Shown: in pieces, positions 1 through 6,267 of the stretch
Layout: every line of letters starts with the position of its first letter
Position numbering within the stretch: position 1 is the first letter of the stretch
Assembly (NCBI GenBank): GCA_041744375.1
Contig: JBGTLA010000040.1
Span: forward strand, 1 to 14,308
Direction of reading: 5' to 3'
DNA: 14,308 bases
From: JBGTLA01 sp041744375
GTDB taxonomy: Bacteria; Actinomycetota; Acidimicrobiia; Spongiisociales; ZC4RG35
Made by a program: the position numbers and the translations under genes
Notes under the pieces: model-generated
What the model saw: only the letters and a program-made list of their open reading frames with translations
Told to the model about the DNA's origin: nothing
Database searches by the model: none

Positions 1-101
1 TGACGACGACGCCGCCACCGCCCGGCCGGCACCAAGCCGAGCACAGCTGCAACAACACCCGCGGCGGCGACGGCGCTCATGGAGGCGGCCAGCAGCCTCA
101 T
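1..101 (-). CDS. TadB-like pilus assembly membrane protein, N-terminal fragment (leaves the window)
   Basis: The ATG at 99-101 overlaps the TGA of the upstream cpaF-like gene in an ATGA arrangement, a typical translationally coupled start. Only 33 codons are visible. They begin MRLLAASMSA, continue as one alanine/valine-rich hydrophobic segment (about residues 4-26) and end in an arginine-rich stretch, as expected for a first membrane helix followed by a cytoplasmic loop. In Tad/Flp clusters the gene directly after the CpaF/TadA ATPase is normally TadB, an inner-membrane platform protein of the type II secretion F (GspF) family. The identity therefore rests on position and the hydrophobic N-terminus, because the diagnostic GspF domain lies outside the window. 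Confidence 0.55.
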   Translation of the reverse strand, partial: MRLLAASMSAVAAAGVVAAVLGLVPAGRWRRRR

Positions 102-1369
102 GCCGCGCCCTCGCGCGACCCGAGAAGATCGCGCACGCCGACTCCGTCACCCAGAGCCCTCTCGATCTGGTCGACCAGGGCCTGCGGCGGAAGGGCTCCG
201 GTCCATTCCAGGGGAGCACCGATGTGCTCACGGCTGAAGATGGGCTGGGTGGAGAAATCGTCACGTAGCGCCGGGACCAGGGCTAGCACTTCCATCACGC
301 GCCGGCGGATCGGTCCGTCCCCCGCCGAATCCCGTTCGAGATGGACCACCACGTCGATCGCCGACGAGAAGACCTTGCGTACCACCCGCTCGGTCACGTT
401 CTCGCCTGCCATCAAAGCGGCGTTGACGAGGGCGTCGAGGGCGTCGCCCGCCGAGTTGGCGTGGACCGTGCAGGCGAAACCACAGCCCGCATTCACGGCT
501 CTCGTCAGTTCGAAAGCTTCAGAACCACGAACTTCGCCGACGACGATCCTGTCGGGCCGCATTGCCAGGACCAACTTGACAAGGTGGCGAAGGCTGACCT
601 CTCCCCTTCCGTCGAGCGACGGCGGGCGCGCTTCGTAGAAAGAGCCATGGACCAGTGGGACGTGCAGCTCCCGCACTTCTTCACAGCAACGCACACAATG
701 GCCGGGAGGAACCGCTGCGATCAAAGCCGACAAGAGTGACGTCTTGCCAGCCCCCGGCGGCCCGGACACGACGACCGACGTTGAGGCCGCCATGACGGCT
801 CCCAGGAATCGGGCCGCGGCCGACGAAAGGGACGACCGCTCCACCATGGTCTCGAGGGTTTCCCGCCGCAAGGCGTAACGACGGAGCGTGGCCGAGAGTC
901 GGTCGGCGACCGGCGGGATGACCGCCGTGAGTCGGGCCGAATCGTCGAGGACCCGGGCCTGGACCATGGGGCTCGACGCGTCGAGACGGCGATCGGCGTC
1001 GGCGAGGAGCCGGGCTATGACCTGTCGATTCTCCCGCTCCGAGGTGGGCTCGTCGAGAGCCCGCAGCCTGCCATTGGTGTCGAGGTAACTGACCCGGCTC
1101 CCCTCGATGAAGACCTCCTCGAGGTCGGGACGGGCCAGCAGCTCGGTCAACGGCCCGAACTCGGCAACCGACCGTATCACCCGCTCGGTCATCTCCTTGG
1201 GGTCCACCAGAGACCGCCCTCGACCAAGGTGCGCTCGACGTTGATAATCCTCGACTGCACTGGCCACCACCGAACGGGTGGCGTCCCGGTCCGTGGTGAC
1301 GTCGATGCCTCTCTCTTCGACCAATGCCACGGCCCTTTGGCGGATCACCTCGTAGGCGTCGGTGGTCAT
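98..1369 (-). CDS. cpaF: CpaF/TadA-type pilus assembly ATPase
   Basis: This 423-aa protein is the hexameric motor ATPase that powers Tad/Flp pilus assembly at the cytoplasmic face of the membrane. It belongs to the VirB11/PulE secretion ATPase family. The N-terminal domain (about residues 1-165) includes the family's VFIEG-type segment near residues 86-90. The C-terminal RecA-like domain carries a Walker A P-loop GPPGAGKTS at 203-211, an acidic stretch CEEVREL near 229, a Walker B-type RIVVGEVRG at 274-282 with Glu278, and the conserved TVHANS segment at 301-306. Length fits the family. ATG at 1367-1369 follows the cpaE-like stop by 15 bp, and the stop overlaps the next (TadB-like) start. The gene is the third in a minus-strand run with the SAF and CpaE-like genes, so co-transcription is likely. 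Confidence 0.93.
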   Translation of the reverse strand: MTTDAYEVIRQRAVALVEERGIDVTTDRDATRSVVASAVEDYQRRAHLGRGRSLVDPKEMTERVIRSVAEFGPLTELLARPDLEEVFIEGSRVSYLDTNGRLRALDEPTSERENRQVIARLLADADRRLDASSPMVQARVLDDSARLTAVIPPVADRLSATLRRYALRRETLETMVERSSLSSAAARFLGAVMAASTSVVVSGPPGAGKTSLLSALIAAVPPGHCVRCCEEVRELHVPLVHGSFYEARPPSLDGRGEVSLRHLVKLVLAMRPDRIVVGEVRGSEAFELTRAVNAGCGFACTVHANSAGDALDALVNAALMAGENVTERVVRKVFSSAIDVVVHLERDSAGDGPIRRRVMEVLALVPALRDDFSTQPIFSREHIGAPLEWTGALPPQALVDQIERALGDGVGVRDLLGSREGAA

Positions 1370-1384
1370 GGGCTCACCGCACCT

Positions 1385-2509
1385 TCACAGGCCCGCTGCC
1401 GCCGCGGCTCGGGCGACCGCGCGCCGGAAAGGCCCTCGCCCGGGCACACCACCGGTCCACGCCGCCTCGGCCACCCTGACGTCGTGAGGAAGGAACTCGA
1501 ACGGGACTCCCCCCAGCGCCCGCTCGACCTCGGCGGCGACTTCGGCCCGCTGAAAGGGAGAGCGCCGGGCCTGGTTGAGCAGAGCCACGAATCCGGCGTG
1601 AGGAGCGAGTGCGACGGCCTCTTGCACCCACCGGACGAGACGCGTGACCCCAACCGGTGTCGGCGAACCGACCGCCATCACGATGTCGCCGCGCCCGATG
1701 ATCCCTCGTGCCAGACCGAATCGTCCTTCGCCTCGCTGTGGTGGCTCGATTCCGGCACTTACGTTGACGATCACCGGGTCATGGCGGGTGGCGAGCTCTT
1801 CGAGGACGGCTTCCACTTCCCCGGCATGCAGCTGCGCCCAATCATCGCCGCTGGCCAGACCCGCCACCAACTGCACGCCGGCGACAGTGTGCACTACCTC
1901 CTCGACCGGTTCGGAACGGTGATGGACCAGATCGATCGCTGTCCGCAGATTCGGATGCAGCGGAACCCCGAGACGCTGGGCAATCGACGGAGCCACATCA
2001 TCGGCGTCGACTAACACACCCCCGACGACCGACGCCAACGTGACCGCCACCTCCGTCGCACCGCTTCCTCCTGGGGGAGATCCCACCACCACCAAACGGC
2101 CCGACGCCGGCCGCTCGCCGCCCACCCTTGGGGTGGTGGGCACCCGGGTCACGGGGGCGAGTCGCTGTACTCGACGCACCACCGCCACGAACTCGTCGGG
2201 CGTGGCCTCCGCCTCGATCACATCGTCGACGTTGCATTCCAGGAGCCGCCGTTTGGCGTCGGCTCCATCGGCACTCTCGAACACGCCAATGACGAGTCGT
2301 CCGTGTCGTCGCGCCCTCTCCACCAACCGGGGAGTGAGAAACGAGCAGACATCGTCTATGACCAAGACGTCGTACTGCTCGGACACGACTTCATCTGCCC
2401 CCATGATCACGGTCCGGACTCGCGCCCCGCCGTGATCTGCCAGGAAGCGATGGAGGTCGTCGGCCCAGGCCCGCGCCGACGCCGCCAAAGCCAACTCGAC
2501 TTCAACCAT
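1385..2509 (-). CDS. cpaE: CpaE/TadZ-like pilus localisation ATPase with degenerate P-loop
   Basis: A 374-aa protein of the ParA/MinD superfamily as found in Tad/Flp clusters, where CpaE/TadZ proteins place the pilus machine at its cell site. Residues 1-115 look like an atypical response-receiver domain (YDVLVIDD at 46-53, then alternating helices and strands). Residues 138-374 look like the MinD-type ATPase fold: strand GRLVVVG, a P-loop position reading SPPGGSGAT (144-152), then a Walker A'-like VLVDADD (165-171). In canonical members the P-loop is KGGVGK[ST]; here the first lysine is Pro146 and the second is Ala151, so classical ATP hydrolysis is doubtful. It overlaps the end of the upstream SAF gene by 8 bp and sits 15 bp before the cpaF gene, consistent with one operon. 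The family call is confident; exact function is by context. Confidence 0.82.
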   Translation of the reverse strand: MVEVELALAASARAWADDLHRFLADHGGARVRTVIMGADEVVSEQYDVLVIDDVCSFLTPRLVERARRHGRLVIGVFESADGADAKRRLLECNVDDVIEAEATPDEFVAVVRRVQRLAPVTRVPTTPRVGGERPASGRLVVVGSPPGGSGATEVAVTLASVVGGVLVDADDVAPSIAQRLGVPLHPNLRTAIDLVHHRSEPVEEVVHTVAGVQLVAGLASGDDWAQLHAGEVEAVLEELATRHDPVIVNVSAGIEPPQRGEGRFGLARGIIGRGDIVMAVGSPTPVGVTRLVRWVQEAVALAPHAGFVALLNQARRSPFQRAEVAAEVERALGGVPFEFLPHDVRVAEAAWTGGVPGRGPFRRAVARAAAAAGL

Positions 2510-3155
2510 CGGCGGCTCCCGTCGTCACCACGACATCCACCTTCCCGTCGGCAATGGCCTCCGCCACGGCCAGCACCTCCCCTTCAGCCAGCCCTATGAC
2601 CAAGAAGTCGCCCGCCGCCACCGTCAACGCCCCGGTGGCGCGACTGGACACCTCGAGCACCGGCGCGTCGCGCACGACATAGGTAGCAACCCCCTCGACC
2701 ACATCGACCACGTCGACTCGATCGCCGGGGCGTATTCCCCCGCCGGCCGCGTGGGCGGGGGCGATGGGAATGGCCATCGAACGCAGCCCGCCCGGAGCCG
2801 CCTCAGTGAGAAGATCGCTGCTACCGACCAGGGCACCGGGCTCCAGCGCGTGACGAACCACTCGGCCCTCAAGACCCTCGGTCGAGGTGAGGAGGGTGGC
2901 CAATACCGAAGGGTCGGCCCGCACTCCGACGGTTGTCAGATCGCTAGCGGTGACAACATGGCCGACCTCGAGAGAACGAGCTGCTGCCACCACGGCGACG
3001 GCCTCGTCTTTCGCTCTCAAGAAGGCGAGGTTGGCGACGAAGGCGAGGATCGCCGCCATCGCCACTGCCAGGTGACCGATGCTGAGCGTCCGCTTCTTGC
3101 GACGCGAGGGGGCACCCGACCCCGATGCCCCCTCGGTGCTCAGCCCCACTGCCAC
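2502..3155 (-). CDS. cpaB: CpaB/RcpC-like SAF-domain protein, membrane anchored
   Basis: This 217-aa protein has a basic N-terminus (SRRKKRT near 17-23), one membrane helix (about 26-48) and then an extracytoplasmic part. Residues about 52-115 match the SAF domain of CpaB/RcpC proteins: AARSLEVGHVVTASDL, then GRVVRHALEPGALVGSSDL. A short RPGDRVDVVDV segment follows at about 142-152, as in the RcpC/CpaB C-terminal domain. These proteins are periplasmic or cell-wall parts of Tad/Flp pili. The start chosen is GTG at 3153-3155 with AGGGA a short distance upstream; a second GTG lies at 3149 and is out of place relative to that site. The gene overlaps the cpaE-like start by 8 bp and heads the visible minus-strand pilus run. 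It diverges from the gene at 3206/3227, so its promoter must lie in the roughly 70-bp gap, though I see no clear -35/-10 there. Confidence 0.82.
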   Translation of the reverse strand: MAVGLSTEGASGSGAPSRRKKRTLSIGHLAVAMAAILAFVANLAFLRAKDEAVAVVAAARSLEVGHVVTASDLTTVGVRADPSVLATLLTSTEGLEGRVVRHALEPGALVGSSDLLTEAAPGGLRSMAIPIAPAHAAGGGIRPGDRVDVVDVVEGVATYVVRDAPVLEVSSRATGALTVAAGDFLVIGLAEGEVLAVAEAIADGKVDVVVTTGAADG

Positions 3156-3205
3156 GCCCCGTCCCTAAACTCGACCAGCCAGAATCTACGCTCTGAACGT
3201 GACAC

Positions 3206-3763
3206 ATGCGAGGAAGCGCGAAATCGGTGACTGAGCGGCCCTACGACGACCTCGCCCGCCAGCTCCGCCAGGGGGCCGGGGATGAACTGCGACGCGAGGC
3301 GGCGGTCGACGAGGCTCTCACCGAATTGCAGCGGCGACGCCGGGCGACACTGTCCGACGTGGTCCGCGCCGCCATGCACCGGGGGGACGAAACAGTGGTC
3401 CGGGTGGTGGATCTCACGTTGTCGTACCCGCTCGTGGCGGTCGGGAACGACTACCTGATCATGGATACTCCCGACGGCACCATCGATGTGCTGCTGGAGG
3501 CAGCCGTGCTCACCTTTGAGCCCCGTCGAGCCGGAGGACGCACGGGTGTCGCCGAGGCCGCCACCTGGCGGGCACGGCTGGCCGAACACGAGCAACACGG
3601 CACCGAGGTGGAACTGGTGACGTCGACCGGGGCCCGCGTGGTCGGCGTCATCGAGGTGGCGGCATCCGACCATCTGGCTGTGAGAACGCTCGACGGAGCC
3701 ATATCCCATGTGGCCACCGCTTCGGTGGCCGCCGTCTTCAGTCGGCGTCTCGGGTCGCGCTGA
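3206..3763 (+). CDS. Unrecognised 178-185 aa cytoplasmic protein
   Basis: I do not recognise a named family. The protein is soluble, with no signal peptide or membrane helix. Its N-terminal third is highly charged and predicted helical (DDLARQLRQGAGDELRREAAVDEALTELQ region plus an RRRR cluster). The rest alternates short hydrophobic strands with glycines (VGNDYLIMDTPDGTIDVL and VTSTGARVVGVIEVAASDHLAVRT regions), which suggests a small beta-barrel or Sm-like/OB fold; this is inference. ATG at 3206 gives 185 aa. GTG at 3227-3229 gives 178 aa, begins VTERPYDDL, and has AGGAAG about ten bases upstream, so I favour the GTG. The gene is divergent from the pilus run and convergent with the helix-turn-helix gene, whose 3' end it overlaps by 26 bp. 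Codon use resembles its neighbours, so it is probably a real native gene. Confidence 0.72.
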   Translation: MRGSAKSVTERPYDDLARQLRQGAGDELRREAAVDEALTELQRRRRATLSDVVRAAMHRGDETVVRVVDLTLSYPLVAVGNDYLIMDTPDGTIDVLLEAAVLTFEPRRAGGRTGVAEAATWRARLAEHEQHGTEVELVTSTGARVVGVIEVAASDHLAVRTLDGAISHVATASVAAVFSRRLGSR

Positions 3764-3977
3764 CCCCGGCAACTTGTTCCTCTCCCGGAGTCACGGGGTG
3801 GGAACGAATGAAGTCGAAGATCTCGTCCCGGAAGAACTTGAAGGTGCGCCCTCCTGGAAGCTTGTAGGCGGGGAGGCGGCCCTCACGGGCGTATCTCCGG
3901 ATCATCTGCACGTTCATGCCCAGCAGATCCGATACTTGAGCCGCATCCAGAATGGGAGGGAGATCCTCATTCGCCAT
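3738..3977 (-). CDS. Excisionase/BldC-like helix-turn-helix DNA-binding protein
   Basis: A 79-aa protein with one winged helix-turn-helix of the MerR-like/excisionase (HTH_17) type across about residues 9-57. The pattern is ILDAAQVSDLLGMNVQMIRRYAREGRLPAYKLPGG followed by an FFRDEIFDFI segment; the RRYAREGRLPAYK recognition-helix/wing junction is diagnostic. Such proteins act as small transcription factors (BldC type) or phage excisionases. No integrase or attachment site is nearby, so a chromosomal regulator is more likely. The start at 3975-3977 (MANEDLPP) is fixed by a strong GGAGGA seven bases upstream; an in-frame ATG ten codons earlier would place that site inside the gene. The short tail after residue 60 is polar. 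The gene overlaps the convergent 3206-3763 gene by 26 bp at their 3' ends and has its own promoter and an inverted repeat in its leader. Confidence 0.85.
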   Translation of the reverse strand: MANEDLPPILDAAQVSDLLGMNVQMIRRYAREGRLPAYKLPGGRTFKFFRDEIFDFIRSHPVTPGEEQVAGVSATRDAD

Positions 3978-3982
3978 CTGTC

Positions 3983-4019
3983 GTCCTCCAATGACTTGTA
4001 ACGCCATCGTATGGAGGAC
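3983..4019 (-). promoter_or_regulatory. Inverted repeat spanning the promoter spacer and ribosome binding site of the HTH gene
   Basis: GTCCTCCA at 3983-3990 and TGGAGGAC at 4012-4019 form a perfect 8-bp inverted repeat with a 21-bp spacer. On the minus strand the gene-proximal arm contains the GGAGGA ribosome binding site of the helix-turn-helix gene. The distal arm lies between the -10 and -35 boxes of the predicted promoter. It could be an operator for autoregulation. If transcription starts further upstream than predicted, it could instead be a leader hairpin that hides the ribosome binding site. The repeat is seen directly; its role is inferred. Confidence 0.5.
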
Positions 4020-4034
4020 TCGGGCCTATGTGAA
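4006..4034 (-). promoter_or_regulatory. Predicted sigma-70-type promoter of the HTH gene
   Basis: Read on the minus strand, TTCACA (plus-strand 4029-4034) stands 17 bp from TACGAT (4006-4011). The -35 box matches TTGACA at five of six positions and the -10 box matches TATAAT at four of six. Transcription would start near 3999, giving a leader of about 22 nt with the GGAGGA site. It lies between the stop of the cupredoxin gene and the helix-turn-helix start, so the two genes are probably separate units. Confidence 0.5.
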
Positions 4035-4045
4035 GAGGGTCGAGA

Positions 4046-4519
4046 TCAGCCCTGAACGGTGATCGAACCACGCATCTCGGAGTGAAACGCACAGAAGAAG
4101 GGGTAGGTCCCGGACTCGTCGAAGGTGTGCCGGAACGACCCTCCCGGGCCGATGCTCCCCGAGTCGAACTCGGTGTCCTCGGACGTCCAGGTGTGGGCAA
4201 AGTCGTCGTTGTTGACCACCTCCACTTCCTCTCCCACGCTGACGGTGGGTACCGCCCCGAAAGAGAAGCTACTGATCGTGATTCGAGCCGCCTCCTCGGA
4301 AGGCTCCTCGGCGGTCACGGTGGTATCGGTGGCACCGGTGGTTTCGGTCGGGGCGACACCGTAGGCGTCCCTGGTCTGAGGCGGGCTGGTCTGAGGCGGG
4401 CTGGTCGTTTCCGCCGCAGAAGGTTCGGTGACAGGGGGCTGGGTGATGTCGGCGTCTCCGTTGCCGCCGCAGCCGGCGACGCACAGGGCGAGCGAGGCGG
4501 CGATGAATGGGCTTCTCAT
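4046..4519 (-). CDS. Secreted cupredoxin (plastocyanin/azurin-like) lipoprotein
   Basis: A 157-aa exported blue-copper-type protein. Residues 1-17 form a lipoprotein signal peptide with lipobox VAGC, so Cys17 would be lipidated and the protein tethered outside the membrane. Residues 18-78 are a Pro/Thr/Glu-rich linker that includes a direct repeat of SPPQT. Residues 79-157 form one cupredoxin domain: ITISSFSFGAVPTVSVGEE, then NNDDFAHTW, a Gly-rich turn, and GTYPFFCAFHSEM. The type 1 copper ligands can be read as His109, Cys143, His146 and Met149, all present. Electron transfer or copper handling is the likely role; no partner is encoded nearby. The start at 4517-4519 is preceded by AGAGGA nine bases upstream. 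An ATG eight codons earlier would swallow that site. The gene is divergent from the proteasome activator gene. Confidence 0.88.
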   Translation of the reverse strand: MRSPFIAASLALCVAGCGGNGDADITQPPVTEPSAAETTSPPQTSPPQTRDAYGVAPTETTGATDTTVTAEEPSEEAARITISSFSFGAVPTVSVGEEVEVVNNDDFAHTWTSEDTEFDSGSIGPGGSFRHTFDESGTYPFFCAFHSEMRGSITVQG

Positions 4520-4622
4520 GGATACGAATCCTCTTTTGTCCATCGGGCAACTGTACGGACGCACCCCATCAACCGGTTCATCAGTCTCGGTACCCGAAGT
4601 CAGCTGCGTACTCTGGGGCACC

Positions 4623-5093
4623 ATGAACGATGAAGCTCTCAAGCCCGACGCAGTTGAGATATCGGACCCCGACGACTCCGAGAAGGGTCCGGCCGGCGAA
4701 TCTGTGAGCCAGCCGACGAAGCTGATCCGCATCGCCTCGATGACCCGGGCCATGCTCGACGAGGTCCGCCAGGCTCCCATTGACGAACGAGGGCGCACTC
4801 GCCTGGCCGAGGTCCACCGCCAGTCGGTGGAAGAGCTGCGCGGAGTTCTGTCCGAGGACCTCTTGGACGAGTTCGACCAGATCATGGTGCCACTGGCCAC
4901 GGAAGACTCGACCGGAGCGGAGATCCGCATCGCCCAGGCCCAGCTCATAGGTTGGCTCGAGGGCCTCTTCCACGGCATCCAGGCATCGCTGTTCTCCCAG
5001 CAGGTCGCCGCCCAGAACCAACTGGCAGAGATGCAGAAGCGTGGCCTCAACCGCCCCCAGCAACCATCGGACGGCTCCGGGCTCTATCTGTAG
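4623..5093 (+). CDS. bpa: Bacterial proteasome activator Bpa/PafE
   Basis: This 156-aa protein matches, from memory of the family, the ATP-independent 20S proteasome activator of actinobacteria (Mycobacterium tuberculosis Rv3780, Bpa/PafE). That protein forms a dodecameric ring, docks on the proteasome alpha ring and opens its gate for unfolded substrates. Shared features are the QPTKLIRIASM segment (30-40), an LLDEF-type helix (80-84), and the strongly conserved RIAQAQLIGWLEGLFHGIQ block (102-120). The C-terminus is Gly-Ser-Gly-Leu-Tyr-Leu, equivalent to the GQYL tail that inserts into proteasome pockets. The N-terminal 30 residues are acidic and probably disordered, as in the family. The start is the ATG at 4623; the open frame continues upstream, but that part does not resemble the family. 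The gene is divergent from the cupredoxin gene, and its stop is three bases from the stop of the convergent BTAD gene. Confidence 0.93.
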   Translation: MNDEALKPDAVEISDPDDSEKGPAGESVSQPTKLIRIASMTRAMLDEVRQAPIDERGRTRLAEVHRQSVEELRGVLSEDLLDEFDQIMVPLATEDSTGAEIRIAQAQLIGWLEGLFHGIQASLFSQQVAAQNQLAEMQKRGLNRPQQPSDGSGLYL

Positions 5094-5096
5094 GGC

Positions 5097-5855
5097 CTAC
5101 GTTTCTGCGTCAGCATTGAGAGCTTCCTCGTAGACGTTCTGAACGACCCGCGACGGCATCACACCCAATTGGTCGCGCAGAAGGCTCGCGCAGTCGCCGT
5201 AGGCCCTCACCGCCGCCGCCGGGTTTCCTTCCGCGATATGGGCACGAATGAGCCGGGCATGGCTCGTCTCGCGAAGCGGATCGGCGCTCACCAGCCGCTC
5301 GGCCGCCACCACCATCTGATGGGGGTCCTCCAACCCGGCCCAGGCGTCGACCACCACCTCGAACGACCGCACCAGACTGGCACGGTGGAGGCGACGTCGC
5401 TCCTCGATCCACCGCCCATCGACGCCCGGCAAGAACGGCCTCCCGAAAATCGACGACGCCACGGCCGCTCCCGTCCACGCCCGCCTGTATTCGCCCTGTC
5501 GCAGTGCTCCCTCGGCGGCGTCGAGGCTGGTGGTGGCGCTCTCCACGTCGACCCACACCGCGGCCGTGCGTCTCAGTTCCACGACTCCGGGGCCCGATGT
5601 AATCAGATGACGGCTACCCCCCACCTCGGACACCGCGCTCCGCAGCTTGGACAGCAGCGGATTGAGGGACCGCTCGTAGGAGTCGGGTGGATGGGAATCC
5701 CAGAGCATGTCGGCCAGGGCCGGTCGGGCCAGTGGCCCCCGGTGTACAGCCAGCGCCGCCAACAGTGTTCTCCCCAGGGACCCCGACAGCGCCGACTCGG
5801 GAATTATGCCGTCACCTTCGATCGCCATGCGCCCCATCACGTAGATTCGGATCAA
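5097..5855 (-). CDS. BTAD-domain (SARP/AfsR-like) transcriptional regulator
   Basis: A 252-aa protein with the two-domain layout of SARP/AfsR-type regulators. Residues 1-95 form the OmpR-like winged-helix DNA-binding part (IRIYVMGRM start strand, then GRTLLAALAVHRGPLARPALADMLW, and a SLNPLLSKLRSAV recognition region). Residues about 99-248 form the bacterial transcriptional activator domain of TPR-like helices, with the signature ASLVRSFEVVVDAW, a VSADPLRETSHARLIRAHI block and RAYGDCASLLRDQLGVMPS. Such regulators activate nearby genes in actinobacteria. No metabolite cluster is visible here, so the target is unknown. The start is TTG at 5853-5855, chosen because the first strand of the domain begins right after it. 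It diverges from the tandem DUF1059 genes and converges on bpa with three bases between the stop codons. Confidence 0.88.
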   Translation of the reverse strand: MIRIYVMGRMAIEGDGIIPESALSGSLGRTLLAALAVHRGPLARPALADMLWDSHPPDSYERSLNPLLSKLRSAVSEVGGSRHLITSGPGVVELRRTAAVWVDVESATTSLDAAEGALRQGEYRRAWTGAAVASSIFGRPFLPGVDGRWIEERRRLHRASLVRSFEVVVDAWAGLEDPHQMVVAAERLVSADPLRETSHARLIRAHIAEGNPAAAVRAYGDCASLLRDQLGVMPSRVVQNVYEEALNADAET

Positions 5856-5915
5856 CGCCGCCCCAATCTTTCACCAACCCCCACAACGTACCGTGTGCAC
5901 CAGAGAGGAGGCGCC

Positions 5916-6074
5916 ATGGGTGAGTCAGACCGAGTGATCGAATGTCCCTGCGGGGTGATCCTGACCGGCACCGACGTCGAGGCCGTGGTCGAGCAGGCCC
6001 GCGAGCATGCTCGCCAGGTCCACGACATGGATCTCAGCGAAGACGACGCCCGGGCCATGTCACGACCCGCCTGA
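5916..6074 (+). CDS. Small DUF1059-like protein, first of a tandem pair
   Basis: A 52-aa protein with an excellent ribosome binding site (AGGAGG four bases before the ATG). It opens with a cysteine pair (Cys10 and Cys12, in IECPCG), followed by an amphipathic block TDVEAVVEQAREHARQVHDM and a short acidic helix. That order (N-terminal Cys, then a helix with a His-Ala-x-x-x-His-type motif) fits the DUF1059 family of small proteins, whose biochemical role is unknown. The frame is open far upstream on the other strand of the BTAD gene, but only this start has a ribosome site. It is followed 16 bases later by a second member of the same family, so the two are probably co-transcribed and derived by duplication. 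Confidence 0.78.
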   Translation: MGESDRVIECPCGVILTGTDVEAVVEQAREHARQVHDMDLSEDDARAMSRPA

Positions 6075-6090
6075 CCAAAGGAGACCGAAA

Positions 6091-6264
6091 ATGCCCCGAC
6101 TGGAATGCGCCAAGCTGTTCGAAGGCTGCCCGGGAGTGGTAGAAGCAGAAACGACCGATGAGGTCATGGCCGGAGCTGCCGCCCACGCCGCCGAGGTGCA
6201 CGGCCTGGAGAACCTAGATGACGCCACGGTGGCGGCGGTCCGCTCGGCGATCGAACCCGGCTGA
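6091..6264 (+). CDS. Small DUF1059-like protein, second of a tandem pair
   Basis: A 57-aa protein starting at an ATG preceded by AAAGGAG. It shares the DUF1059 plan with its upstream neighbour: cysteines at positions 6 and 13 (LECAKLFEGCPG), then TTDEVMAGAAAHAAEVHGL and a final helix DATVAAVRSAI. It is closer to the family pattern than the first copy, because the spacing between the two cysteines is wider. The function of DUF1059 proteins is not established. The paired cysteines and histidines could bind a metal, which is inference. The stop lies three bases before the stop of the convergent membrane-protein gene. Confidence 0.8.
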   Translation: MPRLECAKLFEGCPGVVEAETTDEVMAGAAAHAAEVHGLENLDDATVAAVRSAIEPG

Positions 6265-6267
6265 GCC

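Noticed and set aside
1229..2014. A 261-codon plus-strand frame opposite the cpaF/cpaE-like genes.
   Set aside because: It is antisense to two well-supported ATPase genes and shows no recognisable domain or ribosome binding site.
3738..3977. The excisionase-like protein as evidence for a prophage or integrative element.
   Set aside because: No integrase, att-like direct repeats, tRNA or phage genes are present, and the same fold is common in chromosomal BldC-type regulators.
4520..5050. Upstream extension of the cupredoxin frame to give a 334-aa protein.
   Set aside because: The extension is antisense to the proteasome activator gene, and the lipoprotein signal peptide at the ATG at 4519, with its own ribosome site, marks the true start.
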